Shown one piece after another: positions 54,720 through 64,000 of a stretch of 64,000 nt of DNA (positions within the stretch are counted from its first letter, which is position 1; each line of letters starts with the position of its first letter). Source of the DNA: Palaemon carinicauda. Its lineage: Eukaryota > Arthropoda > Malacostraca > Decapoda > Palaemonidae. The notes below the pieces were generated by a model, which had not been told where the DNA came from, did not search any database, and saw only the letters and a program-made list of their open reading frames with translations. The stretch spans positions 88,265,430-88,329,429 of the forward strand of contig NC_090728.1 of assembly GCF_036898095.1 (NCBI RefSeq). The letters run 5' to 3'. The position numbers and the translations under genes are program-made.

Positions 54720-56663
54720 GTGGGAAATCCTCCAGGGGAGGCGGGAATCCTAGAGGGAGCGGCCGAGGCCGCAAACGCTAGGATTGGCAATCCCCCTGCG
54801 TGTCCACCAGTGGGGGGATGCCTGCAGAGTTGCGCGTTCAGGTGGCAGCAACTCGGGGCCGATTCCTGGACGATCTCTGTGATCAACCAAGGATATCGCG
54901 TCCCGTTCACGACATCTCTTCCTCCCCTGACAGCGAATCCAGTGTCGTAGAGCTCCTATGCCATGGGATCGGCAAAGGGGCTAGTCCTTCGGGCAGAAGT
55001 CGAGACCATGTTCAAGAAGGATGCTCTCCAAGAGGTCGTCGACGGCTCCCCAGGTTTCTTCAGTCGACACTTTCTTGTTAAGAAGGCGTCTGGAGGCTGG
55101 AGACCCGTCATCGACCTCTCAGCCCTGAACAAGTTTGTCAAACAAACTCCGTTCAGCATGGAGACAGCAGAGACGGTCAGACTTGCAGTGAGACCGCAAG
55201 ACTTCATGTGCACTCTGGATCTAAAGGACGCGTACTTCCAGATCCCAATCCATCCGTCTTCCAGGAAGTACTTGAGATTCAGCCTAGACAACAAGATCTA
55301 CCAGTTCAAGGTGCTGTGTTTCGGTCTCTCCACAGCACCGCAGGTGTTCACCAGAGTGTTCACCCTGATATCTTCGTGGGCACACAGGATCGGCATCCGT
55401 CTCCTTTGCTATCTGGACAACTGACTGATCCTGGCAGATTCGGAGTCGACCCTTCTTCGACACCGAGACAAGCTTCTGGGACTTTGCCAAGATCTAGGGA
55501 TCATGGTAAATCTTGAGAAGTCTTCTCTGCTTCCATCTCAACGACTGGTATATCTAGGCATGATATTGGACACCAATCTCCACAAAGCCTTTCCATCAGA
55601 CGACAGGATAGCAAGGCTGAGGAGGGTCGCAGAACCTTTCCTCAGACGGGAAGAGCTTCCAGCCCAATCTTGGTTATGTCTTCTAGGTTACCTGTCCTCC
55701 CTGGCCCATCTAGTTCCAAATGGCCGCCTCAGGATGAGATCCCTGCAATGGCGGCTCAAGTCCCGGTGGAGTCAAGGCCACGATTCCCCGGACTTTCTGG
55801 TCCCCATAGGACCTGCGGAACGGACGGACCTGCAGTGGTGGTTGACCGACGGAAACCTTCGAAAGGGAGTGGATCTTCTCGTCCTCCCCCCGGATTTGAT
55901 GCTGTTCTCGGACGCGTCAAAAGAAGGGTGGGGGGCCCACGTTCTGAACCACAGGATCTCAGGCCGGTGGTCAGAATCAGAAAAGTACCTCCACATCAAT
56001 CTGCTAGAGATGAAGGCCGTATATCTGGCCCTTCAACAGTTCCAACAGACCCTGGTGGGTCACTCTGTGGTGGTGATGAGCGACAACACCACAGTAGTGG
56101 CTTATATCAACAAGCAGGGAGGTACCTTTTCACAACAGCTATCCCATCTTGCAGTAGAGATTCTGAGATTGGCCGAAGTCCACTCGATACCACTATCAGC
56201 TCGCTTCATTCCTGGGAAAAGGAATGTGCTCGCCGACAGTCTGAGCAGAGCTTCGCAGATAGTGAGTACCGAGTGGTCTTTGGATCCTCTAGTAGCCAAC
56301 AAAGTCCTGACTTTGTGGGGTTCCCCGACAGTGGACTTGTTCGCGACAGCCTTGAATTTCAAGCTGCCGCTGTACTGCTCCCCAGTCCCGGACCCCAAGG
56401 CACTCTGGCAAGATGCCTTCCAACAACGGTGGGACAACATCGACGTCTACGCCTTCCCACCGTTCTGTCTGATGAGAAGGGTGCTCAACAAGACCAGACT
56501 ATCAGTCAACCTGTCGATGACCTTGATAGCTCCGCTATGGCATCATGCAGAGTGGTTCCTGGACCTTCTGCAGCTCCTGACGGAACTCCCGAGAGAACTC
56601 CCCCCACGACACGAGCTACTCAAGCAACCACACTGCAACATCTTTCACAAAGCCGTAGCTTAG
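54720..56663 (+). pseudogene. RT-RNase H polyprotein of DIRS-J
   Basis: One frame runs 54720-56663, broken only by stops at 54948 and 55422. RT motifs: GADSWTISVINQGYRVPF, GFFSRHFLVKKASGGWRPV, DLKDAYFQIPIHPSSRKYLR and CFGLSTAPQVFTRVF. The catalytic box reads LLCYLDN followed by the stop, so the second Asp of YLDD is Asn and the next Trp is lost. After the stop: VNLEKSSLLPSQRLVYLGMI. RNase H: LFSDASKEGWGAHVL, HINLLEMKAVYLAL, SDNTTVVAYINKQGG and RFIPGKRNVLADSLSR. Then VDLFATALNFKLPLYCSPVP and DVYAFPPFCLMRRVLN. YR overlaps in the -1 frame. Confidence 0.85.
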
Positions 56664-57700
56664 CTTCGGCTTCATGCCTGGAGACTATCCAGCATCTCCT
56701 CACAAAGAGAGGCTTTTCGCAACAAGTTGCGGAAAGGATGTCTCGACACCTGCGAAAGTCATCTGCAGGGGTCTACCAGGCGAAGTGGAGAGTCTTCTGT
56801 GGTTGGTGTCGTGGGAGGGGTATCTCTCCCCTCGATGCCACTATTCCAGCAATAGCGGAGTTTCTTGTATATTTGCGGGAGGAAATGCGCCTTTCAGTCT
56901 CGGCGGTGAAAGGCTATCGCCCAGCCTTAAGCCTGGCCTTCAGGCTGAAAGGATTGGACATTTCTTCTTCGCTGGAACTTTCCTTGCTCATATGAAGCTA
57001 CGAACTTACCTGCCTTCTGTCGAAAGTGAGATCTCCTCCCTGGAACGTGGTTCGGGTTCGTTGGTCTCTTAAGAGACCTCCGTTCGAACCATTATGCCAG
57101 GCTTCTGATCGTCACCTGACTTGGAAGACGGTGTTCCTGCTCGCTCTAGCTTCTGCCAAGCGTGTCAGTGAACTTCATGGTCTCTCGTACGACGTCGCCC
57201 ATTCAAGGGGATGGGGGCAGGTAACGTTCAGGTTTGTCCCTGAGTTTGTTGCCAAGACTCAAAATCCTGGGGTTCCGGACCCACGGTTCACCTCCTTCAG
57301 GGTTTTGAGTCTTAGTTCTGTAACAGATGACCCAGACCATCTCCTACTGTGCCCAGTAAGGAGTCTGAGGCGTTATCTTAAAAAAACAGTTGCAGTCCGT
57401 CCTCGCGTGCAAGCCCTGGTTGTGAGCACGGGAAGGATGAAGAGGAGGGTCACCAAGAATACCATTTCAGTTTGGATTCGAAGGGTCATCCAGCATTCCC
57501 TGAATCCAGACCCTCCTCCGTCACGTCGCCCTAGAGCACACATGTCAGAGGCATCGCAACATCCCTGGCATTCAAGAGAAACTTCTCTGTGACGCAGGTG
57601 CTACAAGCTGGGGTCTGGAAGCGTCAAACGACCTTCACAGCCCACTACCTGCAGGACGTGACCCAAAGGAGCCTCGATACATTCTCTATAAGCCCTGTGG
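55670..57700 (+). pseudogene. Tyrosine recombinase of DIRS-J
   Basis: The frame 55670-56995 (441 codons) lies in the -1 frame of RNase H for its first ~990 bp. The recognisable YR domain starts at about 56680: ETIQHLLTKRGFSQQVAERM, GVYQAKWRVFCGWCRGRGIS and LSVSAVKGYRPALSLAFRLK. The next frame, 57026-57592, has FLLALASAKRVSELHGLSYD with the first catalytic Arg and RFVPEFVAKTQNPGVPDPRF. A one-base loss near 57545 shifts the frame in the His-x-x-Arg box (AH-VRGIATSLAFKRN). The final part reads TTFTAHYLQDVTQRSLDTFS with the presumed nucleophile Tyr at about 57643. Its role is integration of the circular intermediate. It is disabled by a stop at 56993 and the frameshift. Confidence 0.82.
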
Positions 57701-58195
57701 TGGCTGCACAACAGCTGGTCTAACCTCAGGCTCCTTAATGGACAGGTAGGAGAAGGTAGAGGGCATTGTTACCCGATTTTAGACTGCATGAATGAAAAAG
57801 TATGTCTGGCCCTTACTCTTTTCTTCATCCTCCCCTCTCTTGGGGAAAGCAGCATCCTGGGTTCTCTGCATAGCTGACCTCAAACCACTGCAGGTAAACC
57901 ATGCTTCCTTGTGCTCCTAGTATTAGTATAATACTGTCGCGTCCCCCATACCCTGACGAGGTGGTATTGGGAACGTCCTAACCTAGATTTCCATCTAAAG
58001 GACTTCAGGTCAACTTCCTAGGACGAGTCACACTTCTTTCCTTCACACACAAGCTTATGTAGGCCGCACGTTCATTGCGGAGCAAGGAATTTGTGAGGTG
58101 CAGGGACTCTTTCTTGAGTGCTGCTCACTCGGATTCTGAGTCCCCGGGCAAAGCCAAAGCCATTAAGGCTGGGACTTTCCACCCTACCTAAGGGT

Positions 58196-58556
58196 TAAGT
58201 CACCCCATGTAAATAGCGTGGTTTGTATTTCGGTAACGGAACAAATGACAAATTTGGAGATAATTTGTATTTTTCCTAACCATACAAACCTTAGCTATTT
58301 ACACATATTTGCCCGCCAGCCTTGTCCCCCCGTGAAGTCCTACCTCTAAGCGAAGTGAATCAGTTCACCGGTGTGTGAGGGGGGAGGGGTAGCTAGCTAC
58401 TCCTCCCCTACCCCCTCGCTAACTAGCGAGAGGGTAGTTAACCCTCGTTAAAAATCTAATGGCTCGTCATTTCAGCTACGCGGAAAGTAATACCCCATGT
58501 AAATAGCTAAGGTTTGTATGGTTAGGAAAAATACAAATTATCTCCGAATTTGTCAT
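58196..58556 (+). repeat. ICR and right terminal repeat of DIRS-J
   Basis: CATGTAAATAGCGTGGTTTG, then TATTTCGGTAACGGAAC (58206-58242), is the complement of the left end. It continues directly as AAATGACAAATTTGGAGATA, the complement of the right end. The inverted repeat then follows to TGTCAT at 58556. Confidence 0.92.
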
Positions 58557-58559
58557 GTT

Positions 58560-59167
58560 TTACCAAGCTTCAAGAGTTTTATGTGATGTTGCATGAGTCA
58601 GTTTGGTGAGCAGCTGCATTTTTCTGAAATATTGTGTTTTTCATTAACCCCTTCACTACGAGGCAGTGGATCCGCCCTCGGTATCTATATACAAAATTTG
58701 TCACCATCTGATATACATGCACATGTCTTACTTTCTAAATTAACCTACATTACCATGTTTCTTTTTTTTCTGTTGATTTCAGAATAACATTTTCAAAAGT
58801 TTGTTTTATTTCCTATTGTATTTCACTCTAAACAACCAAAATATCCATTCCATTCATTGTGAAGTGGTTATAGAATAATTTTTCAGAAATTTGTTTTATA
58901 TTGTACTCTAGATAATGGAAAGCAATGTGATTTTATGTGTCAAAACCTTAATATGCATTGAGGTGACTGTTATTCTCTAATAATTCCACGATAAATAGCC
59001 ATCGAGAAATGTAAAACTACTTGTCAGTAATAATGAACTTTACGTTATGCAGAAAAGTTCCTTTTGTTCCCTGTGATGCAAGATGTATTCTATAATGTAA
59101 ATTTATAAGGTGTACTGTATAATAAATAAAAAAAACTCATATTCTGATACCAAAGAAACTTTCTGCT

Positions 59168-59238
<71 letters not shown>

Positions 59239-61120
59239 TTTTCTGCCGTTCCACTTTCTGTGTGAATGACACTATGAACTGAATAATTCCTGTTTTGGGT
59301 ATTTCACTGTTTTGGAAATAGGGAATGTGCATGTAAGAACATGTCAAATACTGCATAGAATGTCAGTACTGTACTGTCAATAGAAATGACAGTAGCCTAA
59401 TTTTTACTTGTGAGAATGATGAACAATACATACTAATATGAAATAATGTGTATTACATAGTACATATCTACGGTATGAAAATTATACTACTTTGTAGAAC
59501 TAATAGTTTAGAAAATGAGAAACAAAGTAAGAAGAAAATAAATCACATTGTGTGTCATTGTATTTACAGCTATCAGGATTACATATGTGGCAATTAATAC
59601 AATATTTAGGAAATATCGTAAGATCTGTGAAATTTAAGCAAATGATGTAGCAATTTGTTAATATATGATAAAATAAGGGAAGATTTATATGGATTGATAC
59701 ATTTTCCGATAATTATTTATAGGATGGAGGTAATTTGATGTAATTTTAGATATAAGAGTTACGAAATTCGACCAAACAGTTTTCAACAATTTGCATGACT
59801 GGTGTTTGGTGGCATTGTATGTGGGAGTCAGAGGAAGAGAATTGGGGAGGGTTGAGAAAAAACACAGCCATTTCACACTTTACAGAATGCTTTCTGTGTA
59901 ATTTGAACATATACCATCCCAGAAATATGCTAAAATAGCCCATATATAATCATGAATAAGACTATAGAATTGCAAGTGTTTCAGTTGGTGGTGGTGTGAG
60001 ATGTGGTGATCCCTACATCTTTAAGCTTGGGGGTGTTTGGGGTTTGAGTAATGCCTCGGGTAGGGAATGTTGCCAGCAGCTAGAGAGAGTGGTGTGATGC
60101 TATATGGTAACATAAAAACAGACAAGAATAGCTCTTATACAATCAGGAATAAAGGTTAGAATCCCAGAGACCTGTGTGGTTGGCTGAAGAAAGGAGGAGG
60201 AGCTAATATCAGGGAGGGGAGGAGCTTTTTTAGTGAAATTTTTCCAGTCTGATAGACAGCTATGTGTTCTACTCTTTTACAGGATATGCAAAGCAAAGGA
60301 GTTAACATGCGTATATCATTATTTCCTACAGTACTGTATTAGGGGTAATTCAGTAACTTTATCCTCACCACCATCATTCAGAATTAGAGTTGGTATTGTG
60401 TTTTGATGGCTGTAAATAAACCGTGTGTTACTGATTAAAGTCACAAATGTAGAATTCAACTGCTTTTTCTAGGCTTAAGTTTTTACATTCAAAATCTCTC
60501 CGCTCCTTATTTTTAGGAGCTTTTTGTCAGGAAACAAGTAGTGAGCCTTCTCATTGGCAGTTGCATATTTTTATTGACTGTAATCACAGATATTCCTTTA
60601 TTAAAACCACAACAGGTATCATTTCTCAAGAGATAGCCATGTTCTCCTTTCGACATAGTAGGAGCCCCTCGTTTTCACTGTAGAACTATAAAAGGAATTC
60701 TGCAGATGATTAATATTGCTCCAAACTTTGTTGACCCACCACAACTTCTCTTTCACAGCTTTGACCCATGAGTTCATTGCCTGTCGGTGGATTCAACGTC
60801 TTTTACGACATTTACTAGAAATGCCTTCTGTTGCATGAGTGCCAAGTTAACTGATCGAATGCACTCCCAAGGTATTGTTAAGGTTTGGTGTAACAGTTCT
60901 GTTGTTGAGTTGGACTTCCATCTTCCACATTTTTTTGAAAGTCTGTTAATTGATTGTTATAAGAAAGAAGGTAAATGCAGCCTTTAGGTACCTCTCTAGC
61001 CTCCTCTTGTTAGCTGCTCTCAATTAGCTATATGTCTTCAGTCCCCTGAATCCTTTCCTGGTCTTGGAATTATTGTTGGATTTATAGTTTGCAAACTAGC
61101 TATAACTGCAGAGAGATTTC
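58560..61120. other. Intronic, no gene recognised
   Basis: AT-rich intron 3 of aPKC with a (GA)n array. From about 60480 the sequence becomes less AT-rich and may be a very old gag region of DIRS-K, but I cannot align it. No aPKC exon 4 was found. Confidence 0.5.
59169..59232. repeat. (GA)n microsatellite, about 32 units
   Basis: An uninterrupted GA array followed by a T run. Confidence 0.95.
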
Positions 61121-61125
61121 ATTTT

Positions 61126-61410
61126 TTAACAAAAGACCAGCGTCTTCATCATTGTTGTCTTCTTCAGCATTCAACCCTTGTTAGAGACTGCAGCTCAAAA
61201 TAAAAGACCAGTTTCCTCATCTTAGTGTTCTCTTTCAGCATCCAATTGTTGTCATGGATTGCAATTTTCAATAAAAGACCTGTGTACTCATTCGCATCAT
61301 TTCCTTCAGCTTCCAACCTAAAGTCAGAAATTCCAGTGTTCAATAAAAGACCATTGCCCTCATCCTAGTCGTGTTTTTTGTCTTATAACCCTTTTTAGCA
61401 GTAGCCAAAG
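61126..61410 (+). repeat. Tandem repeat, four units of 71-72 bp
   Basis: Units begin at about 61126, 61197, 61268 and 61340 with AACAAAAGACC or AATAAAAGACC, then a 'CTCATC' block, a 'TTCAGC(A/T)T(T/C)CAA' block and a 'TCAGAAAT/TTAGAGACT' block. The units are diverged from each other, so the array is old. Units 2-4 each carry an AATAAA hexamer. Confidence 0.75.
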
Positions 61411-61539
61411 TCCATTTTATCAAAAGTCATCTCAGTTTTGATGGACCAAGAGCGGGCACTCCTTACTATCACTAATAGTCTTCTTAGCATTCCAGGGCAC
61501 CCTTACTTTATAGTCACACATTTTACCTTCCCTCTTGCC

Positions 61540-63480
61540 CAGGCATGAAAAAAGGGCTTCAGCCAAGTTGCCAGGAAGAGGTGGTAGAAGGTGGTGGGGT
61601 TCCTGACCCATGTACGTATCTTTAGTTAAAAAAAACTGGAATTTTTAGCAGGTCTTGGCAAAACATAGTACATGACATCTTGTGCCAAGGGTACACTTCT
61701 CCATCCTGAAGACAATCTTTTGTTTCAATCAAGCCTTACACTTATGGCAAAAAGAAGTTTCAGTTCTTGGATGAAAAGGTTGAAGACATGCTTAGTTAAG
61801 CAAATAAGCAAGTGATGCCAGGGTTTTATAGTAAACTCTGAATTGTTTCGAATGTTTCTGGGGATTGGGGACCAGTGTTAGACCTCAGCCAACAGAACAC
61901 AAACTACTGTAATATTATCAATAAGTCACGTTAGATACCAAAATAAAGGCTATAGTTCATCAATTTGGACTATAAAAAGTGTTGGCTAAGAGGTCAGTTG
62001 ATAGAAATGTTGATGATACTGAAACATGTAAAAGGGATGCTTTTATGATACAGTTATACATTAATCTGAAATTTCCCCATCCAACCCATTTATCATGTTT
62101 CCTTGCCCAACACATTTATCATAAGTTGCCTTGCCCAACACATTAATCATAAGTTATTCAGAAATTTCCTTATCCGCCTTGACACTGCATCCAGTTGCTT
62201 AAGTAGAAAATCAAAACAAATGTCCTTGGATCATCTGGTCTGATCTGTTCAGTTAATGCTCTGTACCTCATTTTTTCTTGCACTCTCAGAGGATCGATTG
62301 AGTGCTAGGACAGGATGCGGAATGTTCTCTTATGATTAATGGGGTCCTCATGCTTTGTCTTCATGTCTGGAGACTGTCAGGTGGTCCAGGCAGGAAGGCT
62401 TTTCATCCAAGATCACTATACAACCCAATATCAACCTTTACAAATATAATCAGGCTGCTATACTGTGGATACAATGTTGGTGCAATAAGGTATGATAATA
62501 ACTAGACATCTGGCTCTAGCCAGACGCAAGTTCACTCGTCATGTATACCAGGATAAGTAGTCTGTCTACAGACGGTGCCAGGATCGCGGACACTCAATTT
62601 CTAGGCCTTCCTTGCCTAAGGTCATAGATTTCTTGGTCCACCTGCTCTAGGACGGGCCTGTCGCCTGCCTGCATTAAGGGCTATTGTTCCTTGCTGGCCT
62701 TTGTGTTTAAGGTGAGGCTACATGAGATTTCTTCTCATGTCCTTAAGGACTGGGTATGTTCCTTTTCCCTATTTTGTCCAAGGGGTTAGTTTTCACCTCC
62801 ATTTTAGGACGCCATCAGGCCCTTCGGTCGCCTCCTTATGAGCCTTTAGAGACATCGTAGTTTAGGGCCTTATTAACTAGAGGCTTTTCCTGGTCTCCCT
62901 TGCAACTGCCAATAGAGTTAGTTAGTTTCAGGTACTCTCTCCATGTCACCTTGTCGGGACAAGACCTGATTTTGCCATACCTCTCTGAATTTATCGCCAA
63001 GATGGAGACTAGTACAGTAATACAATAATCCCATTCCCAGGTCATTCCCATTGAACTCTCTGGGTGACTTCATGGGCAAAATGGAGGAGTTAGTGCCATG
63101 TTCCATTGTACTCTCCATGTATTTATATTGCACGAACGGCATCCCCGTCATTTGTTCATGTTGCCTCGGAGTGTCACAAGATTTGTGTTTAAAAATGGGT
63201 TGTCCTTTTTCCTTAGGGTCTCAATTTCTAAGACTGGTGATCTTGGTGTTCGTGAATGCTAGGTGCCAAGAGCCCACGGTGTTAGATGGGTATTTTATGA
63301 GAAACGTCCATGTTGCTAGAGTACTTTAGTCGGCATCATGACGCTCCAATTCTTTTTTCACTTTCTTTTATCTGAAAGATGTGTCATAGGTCTTCAGGCA
63401 ACCTTAACTCTTTGGGACTGTTGGTTTCGGTAGGGCAGATCGTCAGACCTGAGGTACAGTACAATATTCCCTTGCCATAT
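61540..63480 (+). mobile_element. DIRS-K: old decayed DIRS copy
   Basis: Remnants in order on the + strand: a Gly-rich gag tail-like block (about 61565-61605), RT block PGFYSKL (stop) IVSNVSGDWGPVLDLS (61818-61889), YR N-terminal VIDFLVHLL (about 62624), YR core LFLVSLATANRVS (62884-62922; the AKR motif is ANR) and a YR end FTFFYLKDVS with the presumed Tyr at 63369. Most of RT and RNase H is unrecognisable. The FYLKDV form is closer to group 2 (DIRS-E/G) than to group 1. Ends were not found. Confidence 0.6.
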
Positions 63481-63702
63481 TGTGGGTCATGTAATTGGCT
63501 GACAGGCGGGAGTCAACTAATGAGAACATGGAGATTTGTATCCTGGGAGTTGATTGGCCATGGATCACAGCATCACCTTACAGTATGTTGCCTTGTAGCT
63601 TCCCCCAAATGCGCATCAGTTGTGTTTATGTCGTATTACATTGACTTGTGTTCTTGCGTTTAGTGAAGTTTTAGTGATCTTATTTTTGTTTCAAGCCTTA
63701 CC

Positions 63703-63910
63703 TTGCCACCCAAACACTTCATTCCTTTCAAGTCCTCTAGTAGTGACCATAAATGGCAAAGGAATATGCTGACCATAGTTCTCGACATGTTGAAAGAAGG
63801 CAGAAGTTTCGCGGCAGTCGAATGTCATTAACAATATCGAGTCGACCGTTTGTTACATTAAGAAAGACGAGAAGAATATCACAGTCATCATTCAAGCCAA
63901 GCAGCAACAT
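63703..63910 (+). pseudogene. Possible pogo/Tigger-type transposase N-terminus
   Basis: A + strand frame reads LPPKHFIPFKSSSSDHKWQR, then NMLTIVLDMLKEGRSFAAVE, and a stop at 63829. One base later in frame comes NIESTVCYIKKDEKNI. The pattern 'LDMLKEGRSFAAV...ESTVxYIKKDE' is that of a CENP-B/pogo-type helix-turn-helix DNA-binding domain, as in Tigger transposases. The start codon has become TTG and there is one frameshift. The remainder of the transposase would lie beyond the window or is lost; a GTGAGTGAGT simple repeat follows. The assignment is from memory of the motif, without a search. Confidence 0.45.
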
Positions 63911-64000
63911 CTTCAACAGTGAGTAGAACCTCAAACTCAGTGAGTGAGTGAGTGTGTCTATGTGTGTATGTTTTACAAGGATTTTGGATGTCTCAAAGAC

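Larger units (their letters stand above)
51106..58556 (+). mobile_element. DIRS-J: best preserved group 1 DIRS, full structure
   Basis: A 7.45-kb element with all parts: left end GTTCCGTAACCGAAATACAA, gag (51402-54780), RT-RNase H (about 54720-56663), YR (about 55670-57700), ICR (58200-58260) and right repeat ending TTTGTCAT at 58556. The base triplet GTT begins the left end and also follows the right end (58557-58559), which fits integration by recombination at a GTT core without a longer target duplication. Coding regions carry a few stops and indels. It can serve as the reference for the family in this window. Confidence 0.92.

Noticed and set aside
55670..56660. The open frame before the YR domain as an independent gene
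   Set aside because: It lies wholly under RNase H in the -1 frame and leads straight into YR, so it was treated as the YR extension and reported as a finding instead.
59960..60060. Candidate aPKC exon 4 after TTTCAG near 59982
   Set aside because: The translated sequence has no similarity to the aPKC linker or C1 region and soon hits a stop.

Overview
The window is eukaryotic nuclear DNA. It is AT-rich and intron-rich, carries microsatellites, and has no bacterial operon structure. The best guess is a decapod crustacean, probably a shrimp or prawn. That rests on a very dense population of DIRS-type (tyrosine-recombinase) retrotransposons, which are known to be abundant in Decapoda, and on interspersed repeats that I recognise by eye from shrimp sequences (positions 9126-9355, 10060-10721, 17272-17527). 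No species call is possible from the sequence alone.

One host gene is visible, on the + strand: the 5' part of an atypical protein kinase C (aPKC, PKC zeta/iota type). Exon 1 (14060-14133), exon 2 (39203-39324) and exon 3 (50784-50873) have correct GT-AG borders and matching phases. Together they encode almost the whole N-terminal PB1 domain. Introns of 25,069 bp and 11,459 bp separate them. The C1 zinc finger and kinase domain were not found and must lie beyond 64000. A CpG-bearing cluster of promoter-type motifs lies about 400 bp upstream of the ATG.

Nearly everything else is mobile DNA, labelled here DIRS-A to DIRS-K. Upstream of the gene lie DIRS-A (1-4534, minus) and the decayed DIRS-B (4535-9125, minus), then a SINE-like element and a repeat ending in (TAA)n. 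Intron 1 holds a LINE 3' end, the decayed DIRS-C, a LINE reverse transcriptase split by DIRS-D, DIRS-E, and DIRS-F with DIRS-G nested inside it. Intron 2 holds DIRS-H and DIRS-I. The region after exon 3 holds the best preserved copy, DIRS-J (51106-58556), then the decayed DIRS-K and a fragment that looks like a pogo/Tigger transposase.

The DIRS copies fall into two groups. Group 1 (A, B, D, F, H, I, J) has ends starting GTTCC or a close variant, and its gag starts with a Cys-rich motif. Group 2 (E, G) has ends that overlap at a T run. Both carry the DIRS signature: inverted terminal repeats plus an internal complementary region (ICR) next to the right end that is complementary to both termini. 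The gene order is gag, RT-RNase H, tyrosine recombinase (YR), with YR in the -1 frame relative to RT-RNase H. All copies I could inspect are disabled by stops, frameshifts or deletions.

Points most worth following: a splice-acceptor-like tract conserved in the leader before gag in four copies; a -1 frame open across RT in three copies; a hypervariable repeat region in gag; perfect palindromes inside the terminal repeats; and the fact that every DIRS copy inside the aPKC gene lies in the sense orientation.
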